A stretch of DNA of 5,835 nt, from assembly GCA_001781685.1 (NCBI GenBank), contig MFLZ01000012.1, positions 17,390 through 23,224 on the forward strand, in the 5' to 3' direction. Positions within the stretch are counted from its first letter, which is position 1, and the number at the start of each line of letters is the position of its first letter. The DNA comes from Candidatus Kaiserbacteria bacterium RIFCSPLOWO2_01_FULL_54_13. GTDB taxonomy: Bacteria; Patescibacteriota; Minisyncoccia; Phycocordibacterales; UBA2100. Below, piece after piece: positions 1 through 4,753 of the stretch. The notes under the pieces are model-generated. The model worked only from the letters and a program-made list of their open reading frames with translations, ran no database searches and was not told the origin of the DNA. A program made the position numbers and the translations under genes.

Positions 1-1
1 A

Positions 2-31
2 ACGAAGCCTGACTGGTGTGTCGGGCTTCGT
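2..31 (-). terminator. Possible terminator hairpin after the membrane protein gene
   Basis: Bases 2-13 and 20-31 form a 12-bp stem around a 6-nt loop. On the minus strand one internal pair is a C-A mismatch; on the plus strand it is a T-G wobble. It lies 25 nt after the stop codon of the minus-strand membrane protein gene. The minus-strand sequence leaves the stem with TT at the window edge, so a U tract cannot be confirmed. It could instead serve a plus-strand or bidirectional role. Confidence 0.45.
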
Positions 32-55
32 CGAAAGGAAGAGGCGGACATACCG

Positions 56-400
56 CTACTTCCCGTTCATGCGGAACGCTGTCGCAATTGCGATCATCAT
101 CGAGGCGACGCCCACAGGGTACACCTGTGGTTCGAGCCAGGATGGGTACGTGGACGTCGTTGGTATTCCCGCGAGCACAATCACCGCGCCGGCGAGAGAG
201 CCGCCAGAAATCACCAGTCCGGCCCAGTGATGCTTCAGCGCGATTACGCCGAGCACAAAGAGTGTCGGACCGAACACATTCATGAACGGAAGTGCCGGCC
301 CGAAGAAGTTGGGAACCGGAAATCCCACATTCGAACCGAAGTGAATCGTCGCCGCGGCGGCAGCCACCAAGAACCCGCCAAGAGTGAAAAGTGGAAGCAT
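56..400 (-). CDS. Small four-helix integral membrane protein, unknown function
   Basis: This 114-aa protein is almost entirely hydrophobic, and I do not recognise its family. Four likely membrane segments are visible, at about residues 4-21, 38-56, 60-79 and 93-110. Between helices 1 and 2 is a Gly/Pro/Phe-rich loop (residues 22-37), and a longer polar loop with Trp88 lies before helix 4. The start is supported by a strong SD (GGGAGG) about 8 nt before the ATG. The gene appears monocistronic: a hairpin follows its stop, and a roughly 100-nt leader region separates it from the pilB remnant upstream. A well-placed SD sets it apart from the SD-less genes elsewhere in the window, so it may have a different origin. 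No charged catalytic residues or metal-ligand pattern stand out. Confidence 0.75.
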   Translation of the reverse strand: MLPLFTLGGFLVAAAAATIHFGSNVGFPVPNFFGPALPFMNVFGPTLFVLGVIALKHHWAGLVISGGSLAGAVIVLAGIPTTSTYPSWLEPQVYPVGVASMMIAIATAFRMNGK

Positions 401-425
401 TGGTTGGTTCCTCCCTTATTCGCAC

Positions 426-446
426 CATCGCCTACCGCAGGCGATG
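426..446 (-). other. Hairpin in the leader of the membrane protein gene
   Basis: A perfect 8-bp inverted repeat (CATCGCCT and AGGCGATG) with a 5-nt loop lies about 25 nt upstream of the ATG at 400, just ahead of the SD. No T tract follows it, so it is unlikely to be a terminator. It could stabilise the mRNA or act as an operator. The structure is visible, but its role is unknown. Confidence 0.4.
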
Positions 447-458
447 ATTACCAAGGGG

Positions 459-487
459 ATACAAATATAAAACAGTGTCTAAGTCAA
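459..487 (-). promoter_or_regulatory. Weak candidate promoter for the membrane protein gene
   Basis: On the minus strand a good -35 hexamer (TTGACT, 482-487) is followed after 17 nt by a poor -10 (TTGTAT, 459-464). It is placed correctly for a roughly 50-nt leader ahead of the gene that starts at 400. Only the -35 is convincing. Confidence 0.3.
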
Positions 488-503
488 CTAGTGCGCTGAA
501 GCG

Positions 504-596
504 CTACTCCGTCACCACGCGCAGGACTTCTTCGATTGTCGTGAGGCCTTGGGCCGCTTTAAATATGCCGTCTTCGGGCATCGTGAGCATACCTTC
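504..596 (-). pseudogene. pilB: Orphan 3'-end fragment of pilB (last 30 codons plus stop)
   Basis: Read on the minus strand, this stretch encodes the same 30 C-terminal residues as the complete pilB at 1220-2956 (from EGMLTMPEDG to VLRVVTE) and then TAG. Seven bases differ from the intact gene and all are synonymous: six third-position changes, plus TAG in place of TAA. The 47 bp at 505-551 are identical to 1221-1267, and the six codon differences all fall in the next 15 codons. Upstream of the Glu codon the frame continues for a few codons (L-A-Q-R), plausible for a PilB paralogue but unlike the intact copy. No start codon or promoter belongs to it, so it is a remnant. It lies immediately upstream of mntA, and the mntA -10 element abuts its end. 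Confidence 0.88.
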
Positions 597-602
597 GCGC
601 TG

Positions 603-611
603 TGCTAGAAT
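603..611 (+). promoter_or_regulatory. Extended -10 promoter of mntA-hepT
   Basis: TGCTAGAAT fits an extended -10 element (TGn followed by a TATAAT-like hexamer at 606-611). The hexamer ends 6 nt before the mntA ATG at 618, so transcription should start at or next to the A of the start codon and give a leaderless mRNA. No clear -35 is seen, as is usual for extended -10 promoters. It begins a few bases beyond the pilB remnant. Confidence 0.6.
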
Positions 612-617
612 GCATCC

Positions 618-902
618 ATGAATGTTCAAGATATCAAGAAAAAAGCATCTCCGGTGCTGCGCTCGCATGGCGTTGCACGTGCATCTGTCTTCGGCTCTTC
701 CGTCCGGGGCACCGCTGGGAAAAAGAGTGACGTTGATCTCCTCGTTCGGTTCAAAAAAGTGCCGGGAATCATCGACTACATGAGATTTATCAATCAGCTA
801 GAGACGGTGCTTGATTGCCCGGTTGACGTCCTCACAGAGAAGACAGCGGTCCTCCTCAAACCGCACATCGAAAAAGATCTTCAGGTCATCTATGAAGAGT
901 GA
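618..902 (+). CDS. mntA: MntA-type nucleotidyltransferase antitoxin
   Basis: This 94-aa minimal nucleotidyltransferase belongs to the family that pairs with HEPN toxins. The signature GSSVRG (residues 26-31) is followed by S-D-V-D, giving Asp38 and Asp40, and a third acidic residue, Asp70, lies in the V-D-V-L strand. All three metal-binding carboxylates are therefore present, and the domain is full length. In characterised MntA-HepT pairs the antitoxin uses ATP to AMPylate a tyrosine next to the toxin's catalytic histidine, which silences it. The gene overlaps hepT by 11 nt, the usual translational coupling. There is no SD; an extended -10 element 6 nt upstream predicts leaderless translation from this ATG. 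The gene ends in TGA. It looks intact even though its partner toxin is interrupted. Confidence 0.9.
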   Translation: MNVQDIKKKASPVLRSHGVARASVFGSSVRGTAGKKSDVDLLVRFKKVPGIIDYMRFINQLETVLDCPVDVLTEKTAVLLKPHIEKDLQVIYEE

Positions 903-1206
903 CGTGCTGTACTTCGATCGCATGCGAGATGCAATCCGCAAGATCGAATCGTTCACCGCAGATATGAAAGCGGAAGATTTCGCTTCAGACGAGAAAACAC
1001 AAAGTGCCGTCATTCTCCAGCTCATGCTCATCGGAGAGATGGCAAAAAGGGTCTCGGCGCAGGCGAAAGCATCGACAAAGCTTCCGTGAAAAGAGATTAC
1101 CGGTTTTCGCGACCGCGCAATTCACGACTACTTCGACGTCGACCTCGATATCGTTTGGCAGACAGTTCTCCAAGATATCCCCGACCTCAAGAAGACGTTG
1201 TCTTAA
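892..1206 (+). pseudogene. hepT: HepT-type HEPN toxin interrupted by an in-frame TGA
   Basis: The frame starting at 892 encodes a typical HepT (DUF86) N-terminal half of 65 residues ending K-L-P, then TGA at 1087-1089, then 38 further family-like codons to TAA at 1204-1206. The family usually has P-W-[RK]-E-I at this point, so the TGA most simply reflects one change from TGG (Trp66). Everything after it is preserved in frame: R73-x4-H78 with H-D-Y (78-80), which matches the RX4-6H RNase motif and the AMPylated tyrosine, and then the V-D-L-D-I-V-W helix. The 65-aa product would lack the active site and should be non-toxic. Alternatives are a sequencing error or readthrough. Reassignment of TGA is unlikely because nearby genes stop at TGA and use TGG for Trp. 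The gene converges on pilB with a 13-nt gap and no terminator between them. Confidence 0.88.
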
Positions 1207-1219
1207 TCTCGCTTATCTT

Positions 1220-2956
1220 TTACTCCGTCACCACGCGCAGGACTTCTTCGATTGTCGTGAGGCCTTGAGCTGCCTTAAAGATGCCGTCTTCGGGCATTGT
1301 GAGCATGCCTTCTGAGCGCGCCTGCTTTTCGATTTCGTCCGCGGTCGCGTTTTTCATCACGAGCTCCTTTATGGTCGAAGTCATGGGTAAGACCTCGTAA
1401 ATGCCCTTGCGGCCCGAGTAGCCCGAAGGAAATTCGGTTGTTTCTTTCGGCTTGTAGAACGAAACGTTCTTCCACGCCGCGTCCTTGGAGGCTACCTTCT
1501 CATCCCTGAGCGCTTTCAAAACAGCTCCGGCGTCGATCGATTTTTCAAGCTGTATCTGCGCGTCGCGCGAGAGCTCGTACTTCTCCTTGCTTGAGGTCAA
1601 GACGCGCACAAGCCGCTGGCCTATACAAATACGAAGCGTGGAAACCAAGAGGAAAGGCTCCACCCCCATGTCGAGGAGACGCGGGATGGCGCCTGCGGCG
1701 GAGTTGGTGTGCAAGGTCGAGAGTACGAGGTGTCCGGTAAGCGCGGCGTTGATGGCGAGACTCGCGGTTTCCTTGTCACGTATCTCGCCTACCATGATGA
1801 TATCGGGGTCTTGCCGCACGAGCGCACGCAGGCCGTTTGCGAAGGTAAATCCGATGTCGGGACGCACCTGTGTTTGATTCACGCGCTTCATCTGGTACTC
1901 GATAGGGTCTTCAATCGTGGAAATGTTGACGTTTGGCGTGTTCACGATGTCGAGGAGCGTGTAGAGCGTAGTCGACTTGCCGGCGCCCGTGGGACCGCAT
2001 GCGAGAATCATCCCCGTCGTCGCACGCATCGCTTCGTGCATGCGCTCCAAGGCAACGCCATGGAAGCCGATGGACTCCAAGGTGAAGCCGGAGATCGAGT
2101 CTCGCAGGAGGCGCATCACGATTTTCTCGCCGTAGTAGGTGGGGAGCACGGAGACGCGAAAGGAGATCTTCTCCCCGCCCGCCTCCGCGCCGAAGCGGCC
2201 ATCCTGCGGCAAGCGGTGCTCGTCGAGGCGCATGTTCGCCAAGACCTTGATGCGCGCCGTGATTGCGGGAGCCGCATGCTTCGGGAGCTCCATCGCGTCA
2301 TGCAGGATGCCGTCGATGCGGTAGCGGATGAGAAGTGTTTCTTCCATCGGTTCGATGTGAATGTCGGAGGCGTTCTGCGCGTTCGCGTGCCGAATGAGTG
2401 TATCGACGATGCGCACCGCAGAGGTGCCTTCGGCGATCTGTCGCAAGTCTTCTTCTTTTACTTTGCCGCCTGCCGCAAGAGCCTCCGTTTCCTTCTGGAT
2501 GACATCGCCCAAACTGCTCTTCAGACCCTGTTGGTACTGCTTCAAGGCGTGCTTGATCGAGGCCGCGTCTGTGAGGCGCGGAAGGATCTTGAGGCGCGTC
2601 TTTTTCTTTATGAAATCAATCGCCGCAAGATCATCAGTGTCGAGCATCGCCACCTCGAGCTCGTCGCCTTTGTGCACGTAGGAGATGATATTGTTGCGCC
2701 GCGCGACAGGTTCAGGGATAAGGGAGAGTGTGTCGTACTTGATGTTCGTACCTGCAAGAGAGACGAAGGGAATTCCGAGAATATACGCATACGTGCGCCG
2801 GAGCTCGTCCTCTCCGATTGCATTGTGCGAGGTGAGGATCTCTCCCACCTGCTTCCCTGTTTCCTTCGCCTCGATCTCTGCAGCATCAAAATCTTTTTGG
2901 GAGACCAAGCCCGCGTCGGCGAGAAAGGATTTCAAGTGTGTGTCGCTTATATACAT
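1220..2956 (-). CDS. pilB: PilB/GspE-family type IV pilus assembly ATPase
   Basis: This is a complete 578-aa cytoplasmic hexameric ATPase that powers extension of type IV pili, used for attachment, twitching and DNA uptake. The N-terminal MshEN-like domain spans about residues 1-150 (A-Y-I-L-G-I-P-F near 57-64). After a linker, the core domain shows Walker A GPTGAGKS (321-328), an Asp box around S-T-I-E-D-P-I-E-Y (346-354), Walker B D-P-D-I-I-M-V-G-E-I-R-D (383-394) and a His box T-G-H-L-V-L-S-T-L-H-T (407-417). The only cysteines are Cys320 and Cys444, so the C-terminal tetracysteine zinc site of classical PilB/GspE is absent; a charged linker (about 455-510) takes its place. No SD precedes the start. 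An extended -10 lies about 40 nt upstream, with a repeated CTGTTCACT between them. The last 30 codons are duplicated at 504-596. No other pilus genes are in the window. Confidence 0.95.
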   Translation of the reverse strand: MYISDTHLKSFLADAGLVSQKDFDAAEIEAKETGKQVGEILTSHNAIGEDELRRTYAYILGIPFVSLAGTNIKYDTLSLIPEPVARRNNIISYVHKGDELEVAMLDTDDLAAIDFIKKKTRLKILPRLTDAASIKHALKQYQQGLKSSLGDVIQKETEALAAGGKVKEEDLRQIAEGTSAVRIVDTLIRHANAQNASDIHIEPMEETLLIRYRIDGILHDAMELPKHAAPAITARIKVLANMRLDEHRLPQDGRFGAEAGGEKISFRVSVLPTYYGEKIVMRLLRDSISGFTLESIGFHGVALERMHEAMRATTGMILACGPTGAGKSTTLYTLLDIVNTPNVNISTIEDPIEYQMKRVNQTQVRPDIGFTFANGLRALVRQDPDIIMVGEIRDKETASLAINAALTGHLVLSTLHTNSAAGAIPRLLDMGVEPFLLVSTLRICIGQRLVRVLTSSKEKYELSRDAQIQLEKSIDAGAVLKALRDEKVASKDAAWKNVSFYKPKETTEFPSGYSGRKGIYEVLPMTSTIKELVMKNATADEIEKQARSEGMLTMPEDGIFKAAQGLTTIEEVLRVVTE

Positions 2957-2979
2957 AGTGAACAGTTTACAGTGAACAG
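2957..2979 (-). repeat. Direct repeat CTGTTCACT x2 abutting the pilB start
   Basis: The 9-mer AGTGAACAG (plus strand) occurs at 2957-2965 and 2971-2979 with a 5-nt spacer. On the minus strand this is CTGTTCACT twice, the second copy touching the pilB ATG. It occupies the place where an SD would be. Its function is unknown. Confidence 0.7.
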
Positions 2980-2996
2980 AAATATCTATACAGGAA

Positions 2997-3005
2997 ATTA
3001 TAGCA
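2997..3005 (-). promoter_or_regulatory. Extended -10 promoter of pilB
   Basis: On the minus strand TGCTATAAT combines a consensus -10 hexamer (2997-3002) with the TG extension (3004-3005). Transcription would start near 2990 and leave a leader of roughly 34 nt that contains the CTGTTCACT repeats. No good -35 is visible. The element falls in the gap between relE and pilB, so pilB can be transcribed separately from the TA module. Confidence 0.65.
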
Positions 3006-3012
3006 CCGCCGA

Positions 3013-3291
3013 TCAGCCGTCCATCCGCTTCAACCGCTTGTACACCTCATTGTCGTTACGTTTGCCAACAATACGAACGATGATCAGCGGACTTTTAACC
3101 ATGTACACAATCCGGTACTCTCCGCTATCAACGCGAGAATACAAGTACGAAAAACCACGGAGCAGTTTGTGGTCGGGCGGATAGGGATTTGTTTGCAACT
3201 CAAGAAGTTTGCGCATGATTTGCGCCGCGTGCTTCTGTGGTAGCTTCTGAATGAAGCGGTCGGCTTGTTTACCGAGATCTAGTGTCAGCAT
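3013..3291 (-). CDS. relE: RelE/ParE-superfamily toxin
   Basis: This 92-aa basic protein has the RelE/ParE fold pattern. Two N-terminal helices (residues 5-34) are followed by a K-L-L-R-G-F segment (42-47), then strands S-G-E-Y-R-I-V-Y (56-63) and L-I-I-V-R-I-V-G-K-R (69-78), ending in N-E-V-Y-K-R-L (81-87). In RelE-type members such conserved basic and tyrosine residues support ribosome-dependent mRNA cleavage; ParE-type members poison gyrase. Sequence alone does not separate the two subgroups here, though the K-R-N-D-N-E-V-Y tail favours RelE. The start overlaps the upstream antitoxin gene by 23 nt, and no SD is present, which fits translational coupling. The gene ends in TGA 56 nt before pilB starts. 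It looks intact. Confidence 0.85.
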   Translation of the reverse strand: MLTLDLGKQADRFIQKLPQKHAAQIMRKLLELQTNPYPPDHKLLRGFSYLYSRVDSGEYRIVYMVKSPLIIVRIVGKRNDNEVYKRLKRMDG

Positions 3292-3541
3292 CGAGAATAC
3301 GTTTCATCAGCCGCCGCGATGCGGCAACGCCAATAGTACCCTCTTTCTCGGCCTTCATCGCACGCTCTCCCCAGATCTGGTCCTCGACTTCCCGAAAACG
3401 CTTCGGGTCGACGAACGCGATCATTCGGGCAACCGGACGTCCTTTCTTCGTAATAATGACAGGCTGCCGCTGGACGGAATCCAAGAGCTCGCCGAAGCGA
3501 TTTTTCGCCTCCCTTGCCGGTATGATAGTTACTTTGGCCAT
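3269..3541 (-). CDS. Phd/YefM-family antitoxin
   Basis: This is a 90-aa antitoxin when started at the second ATG (3541); an ATG at 3550 would add Met-Ala-Leu. The N-terminal DNA-binding domain has the family pattern P-A-R-E-A-K-N-R-F-G-E-L-L, then P-V-I-I-T-K-K-G-R-P-V-A-R-M. The charged C-terminal half, from about residue 47, should wrap the RelE-type toxin. I prefer the 3541 start because the -10 hexamer overlaps the 3550 ATG and would place the transcript start beside 3541, giving a leaderless message; the protein then begins M-A-K-V-T-I-I-P, as is typical. The gene overlaps the toxin gene by 23 nt. Operator-like repeats lie over its promoter and start, as expected for an autorepressed TA operon. 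Confidence 0.88.
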   Translation of the reverse strand: MAKVTIIPAREAKNRFGELLDSVQRQPVIITKKGRPVARMIAFVDPKRFREVEDQIWGERAMKAEKEGTIGVAASRRLMKRILDADTRSR

Positions 3542-3564
3542 AAGAGCCATTGTAGCTACTTTGG
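3526..3564 (-). promoter_or_regulatory. Paired operator-like repeats over the phd start and -10
   Basis: TAG[T/C]TACTTTGG occurs at 3526-3537 and 3553-3564 as a direct repeat with 11 of 12 bases identical. The second copy overlaps GTAGCTAC (3552-3559), a perfect 8-bp palindrome covering part of the -10. Phd/YefM proteins repress their own operons by binding short palindromes at the promoter, so these are candidate operators. The binding itself is an inference. Confidence 0.5.
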
Positions 3565-3576
3565 AAATATCGTCAA
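3549..3576 (-). promoter_or_regulatory. Promoter of the phd-relE operon
   Basis: On the minus strand TTGACG (3571-3576) is followed after 16 nt by TACAAT (3549-3554). The -10 ends 7 nt before the ATG at 3541, which predicts a nearly or fully leaderless transcript. The ATG at 3550 overlaps the -10 itself and so cannot be on that transcript. Confidence 0.65.
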
Positions 3577-3621
3577 GCGTCCGATTTAAGGTGTGCGTTG
3601 GAGATGTATCATATATGAGAA

Positions 3622-3987
3622 CTACTCCCCAAAGAGTTCTCTATCGTGCTTCGCGTACCGACGCATCATGCCGTACGCCTCGTACAGCTTCTGCAATACT
3701 TGCTCGTCTTCAGGTCCAATGACCTCTCCCTTGTTCTTACGCGCGACAAGTTTTCTTAGGTCGTGGGCTTGGTCGTAGTTCTGGAGTTCAGAGACGAGCT
3801 TCTCGAACTCCGATTCTGCGGCAAAACAATCTTTATATACTAGTTGACTTCTGTAGATATCTCCCATCGCATGCTCGCGGGGTATACCCGCAAAAAAGAG
3901 GGTAAATTTGTCGGCGTGCACTATGAATTCATCAAATGAGAGCTGTTTTTCCTCACCGTGCCGCTCTTTATTGAAGGTCCCATCCAT
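3622..3987 (-). CDS. Hypothetical soluble protein, 121 aa
   Basis: I do not recognise this protein. It is charged and mostly helical, with no membrane segment or signal peptide. Features seen are a mixed N-terminal part with F-T-L-F-F-A-G-I-P (about residues 29-37), one Cys in Y-K-D-C-F (about 51-55), a helical stretch E-F-E-K-L-V-S-E-L, and a C-terminal Y-G-M-M-R-R-Y-A-K-H-D-R-E-L-F. I chose the ATG at 3987. A TTG at 4020 is possible, but an extended -10 (TGCTAGACT) lies only 7 nt before the ATG, so a transcript from it would begin at the ATG. The gene sits 80 nt upstream of the phd-relE module on the same strand but has its own promoter. Proximity to TA genes hints at an accessory role but does not prove one. 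Confidence 0.65.
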   Translation of the reverse strand: MDGTFNKERHGEEKQLSFDEFIVHADKFTLFFAGIPREHAMGDIYRSQLVYKDCFAAESEFEKLVSELQNYDQAHDLRKLVARKNKGEVIGPEDEQVLQKLYEAYGMMRRYAKHDRELFGE

Positions 3988-3994
3988 TGACAAT

Positions 3995-4003
3995 AGTCTA
4001 GCA
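3995..4003 (-). promoter_or_regulatory. Extended -10 promoter of the 121-aa gene
   Basis: On the minus strand TGCTAGACT closely resembles the mntA element (TGCTAGAAT) and the pilB element (TGCTATAAT); in all three the preceding base is also G. The hexamer ends 7 nt before the ATG at 3987, which predicts leaderless or near-leaderless mRNA. No -35 is obvious. Confidence 0.5.
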
Positions 4004-4034
4004 CTCTCACGCAACAGCAAGAGAAGAGCTGCAT

Positions 4035-4064
4035 AAAAGCCCAGGCGGCATCATGTGCCGCCTG
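4035..4064 (-). terminator. Intrinsic terminator after the exported adaptor-like gene
   Basis: A perfect 9-bp stem (CAGGCGGCA at 4042-4050 with TGCCGCCTG at 4056-4064) has a 5-nt loop. On the minus strand it is followed by GGCTTTT. It lies about 45 nt after the stop of the gene at 4109-4558. The U tract is short, so efficiency may be moderate. Confidence 0.6.
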
Positions 4065-4108
4065 ACAATTCGTTTTCGAGAGGCCCAGCCTGCGAGGTAC
4101 ACCGCCCG

Positions 4109-4558
4109 CTACTGGCCGAACTTCTGTTCGATGCCCATCAAGATGGACGCCCCGACGGTCACGACCGCGGTGCCGGGCGAGGGGCCTTCCTTCAGAACCG
4201 CGCGATCGCTCTTGATGTAGCCGATCTCGATGCGGTGCCGCACGTACACCAGCGGCTCGGGATTTGTGAAGACCCACGTGTTCCCGTGCGGGTCGTAGAT
4301 GACCGCCGAGTACGGGACGACCCTTTGCGTGCGGACCTCTTCCGGCGTGTTCACTGCATTTGCCGCTGACACACGCGTCAGCGACTCCTCGCGAACCACG
4401 TCCGTCTCGATGGCAAGCAGTTCGGCCGCCTTTGCGGTCAGAATCACACGTTTGAGATCCGACCCTGGAATTGCCTCCAGTCTCGAGGGCTTGCTGGTCT
4501 CGGCCGCCAGCGCGCTGCTGGCCACGAACATCAACAAACACAACGCTGTCCATCGCAT
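4109..4558 (-). CDS. Exported protein resembling the C-terminal part of an RND/HlyD efflux adaptor
   Basis: This 149-aa protein has an N-terminal signal peptide (R2, hydrophobic stretch 5-18, A-L-A-A before Glu20) and no lipobox. The mature part begins with an R-V-I-L-T-A-K-A-A-E-L-L-A-I-E-T segment (37-52), like the membrane-proximal region of periplasmic adaptors. It continues R-V-V-P-Y-S-A-V-I-Y-D-P-H-G-N-T-W-V (79-96) and ends P-G-T-A-V-V-T-V-G-A (128-137), both typical of the adaptor C-terminal barrel. The coiled-coil hairpin and lipoyl domains are absent, so it is a short adaptor-like protein and not a full MFP subunit. An in-frame start at 4792 is unlikely: the ATG at 4558 has GGAGG 6 nt upstream and begins the signal peptide. 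No pump or outer-membrane partner is in the window. Function is unproven. Confidence 0.7.
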   Translation of the reverse strand: MRWTALCLLMFVASSALAAETSKPSRLEAIPGSDLKRVILTAKAAELLAIETDVVREESLTRVSAANAVNTPEEVRTQRVVPYSAVIYDPHGNTWVFTNPEPLVYVRHRIEIGYIKSDRAVLKEGPSPGTAVVTVGASILMGIEQKFGQ

Positions 4559-4598
4559 GGCTTCCTCCATTTGGGCTGCCGTGATGGCTCCCGGCGGC

Positions 4599-4627
4599 AC
4601 AATACTCGAATTCATGCAAGTCAACAA
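4599..4627 (-). promoter_or_regulatory. Candidate promoter of the exported adaptor-like gene
   Basis: On the minus strand TTGTTG (4622-4627) is followed after 17 nt by TATTGT (4599-4604). Transcription would start near 4592 and give a 34-nt leader that includes the GGAGG SD. A TTGACT overlapping the same stretch has too short a spacing to be the -35. Confidence 0.45.
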
Positions 4628-4671
4628 ATACCACACCACATCTTCCAGCAATAACCCAAAACTAGACACCA

Positions 4672-4702
4672 TTGACGTTTTTGTGCTACTAATCCCGCGG
4701 GA
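4672..4702 (+). promoter_or_regulatory. Possible -35 and 10-bp palindrome upstream of the 59-aa gene
   Basis: TTGACG at 4672-4677 is a good -35, but no matching -10 is found at normal spacing. TCCCGCGGGA (4693-4702) is a perfect 10-bp palindrome that could be an operator. This 195-bp divergent interval (4559-4753) is otherwise without genes. Confidence 0.3.
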
Positions 4703-4753
4703 CAATACCGTTCCGAAAGTCAACGCGCTCCGCGCTAAAAGTAAGAGGACACC

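Noticed and set aside
490..508. Imperfect inverted repeat at the end of the pilB remnant as a terminator
   Set aside because: It has a bulge, a short stem and no T tract on either strand.
1087..1089. TGA read as Trp or Gly by genetic code change
   Set aside because: mntA, relE and the 59-aa gene use TGA as stop, Trp is TGG in pilB and in hepT itself, and the long pilB and nusA frames contain no internal TGA.
504..1320. Insertion-sequence target-site duplication
   Set aside because: The 93-bp repeats are far longer than usual duplications, no transposase or terminal inverted repeats are present, and the silent-only differences point to two formerly coding copies.
1709..3184. 491-codon open frame on the plus strand opposite pilB and relE
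   Set aside because: It is antisense to a clearly conserved PilB, has low-complexity Arg/Val/Asp-rich composition, no recognisable motif and no start signal. It is a by-product of high GC.
3921..4634. 237-codon minus-strand frame over the exported protein gene
   Set aside because: It overlaps the signal-peptide-bearing frame in another register and is His/Gly/Arg-rich without domain patterns.
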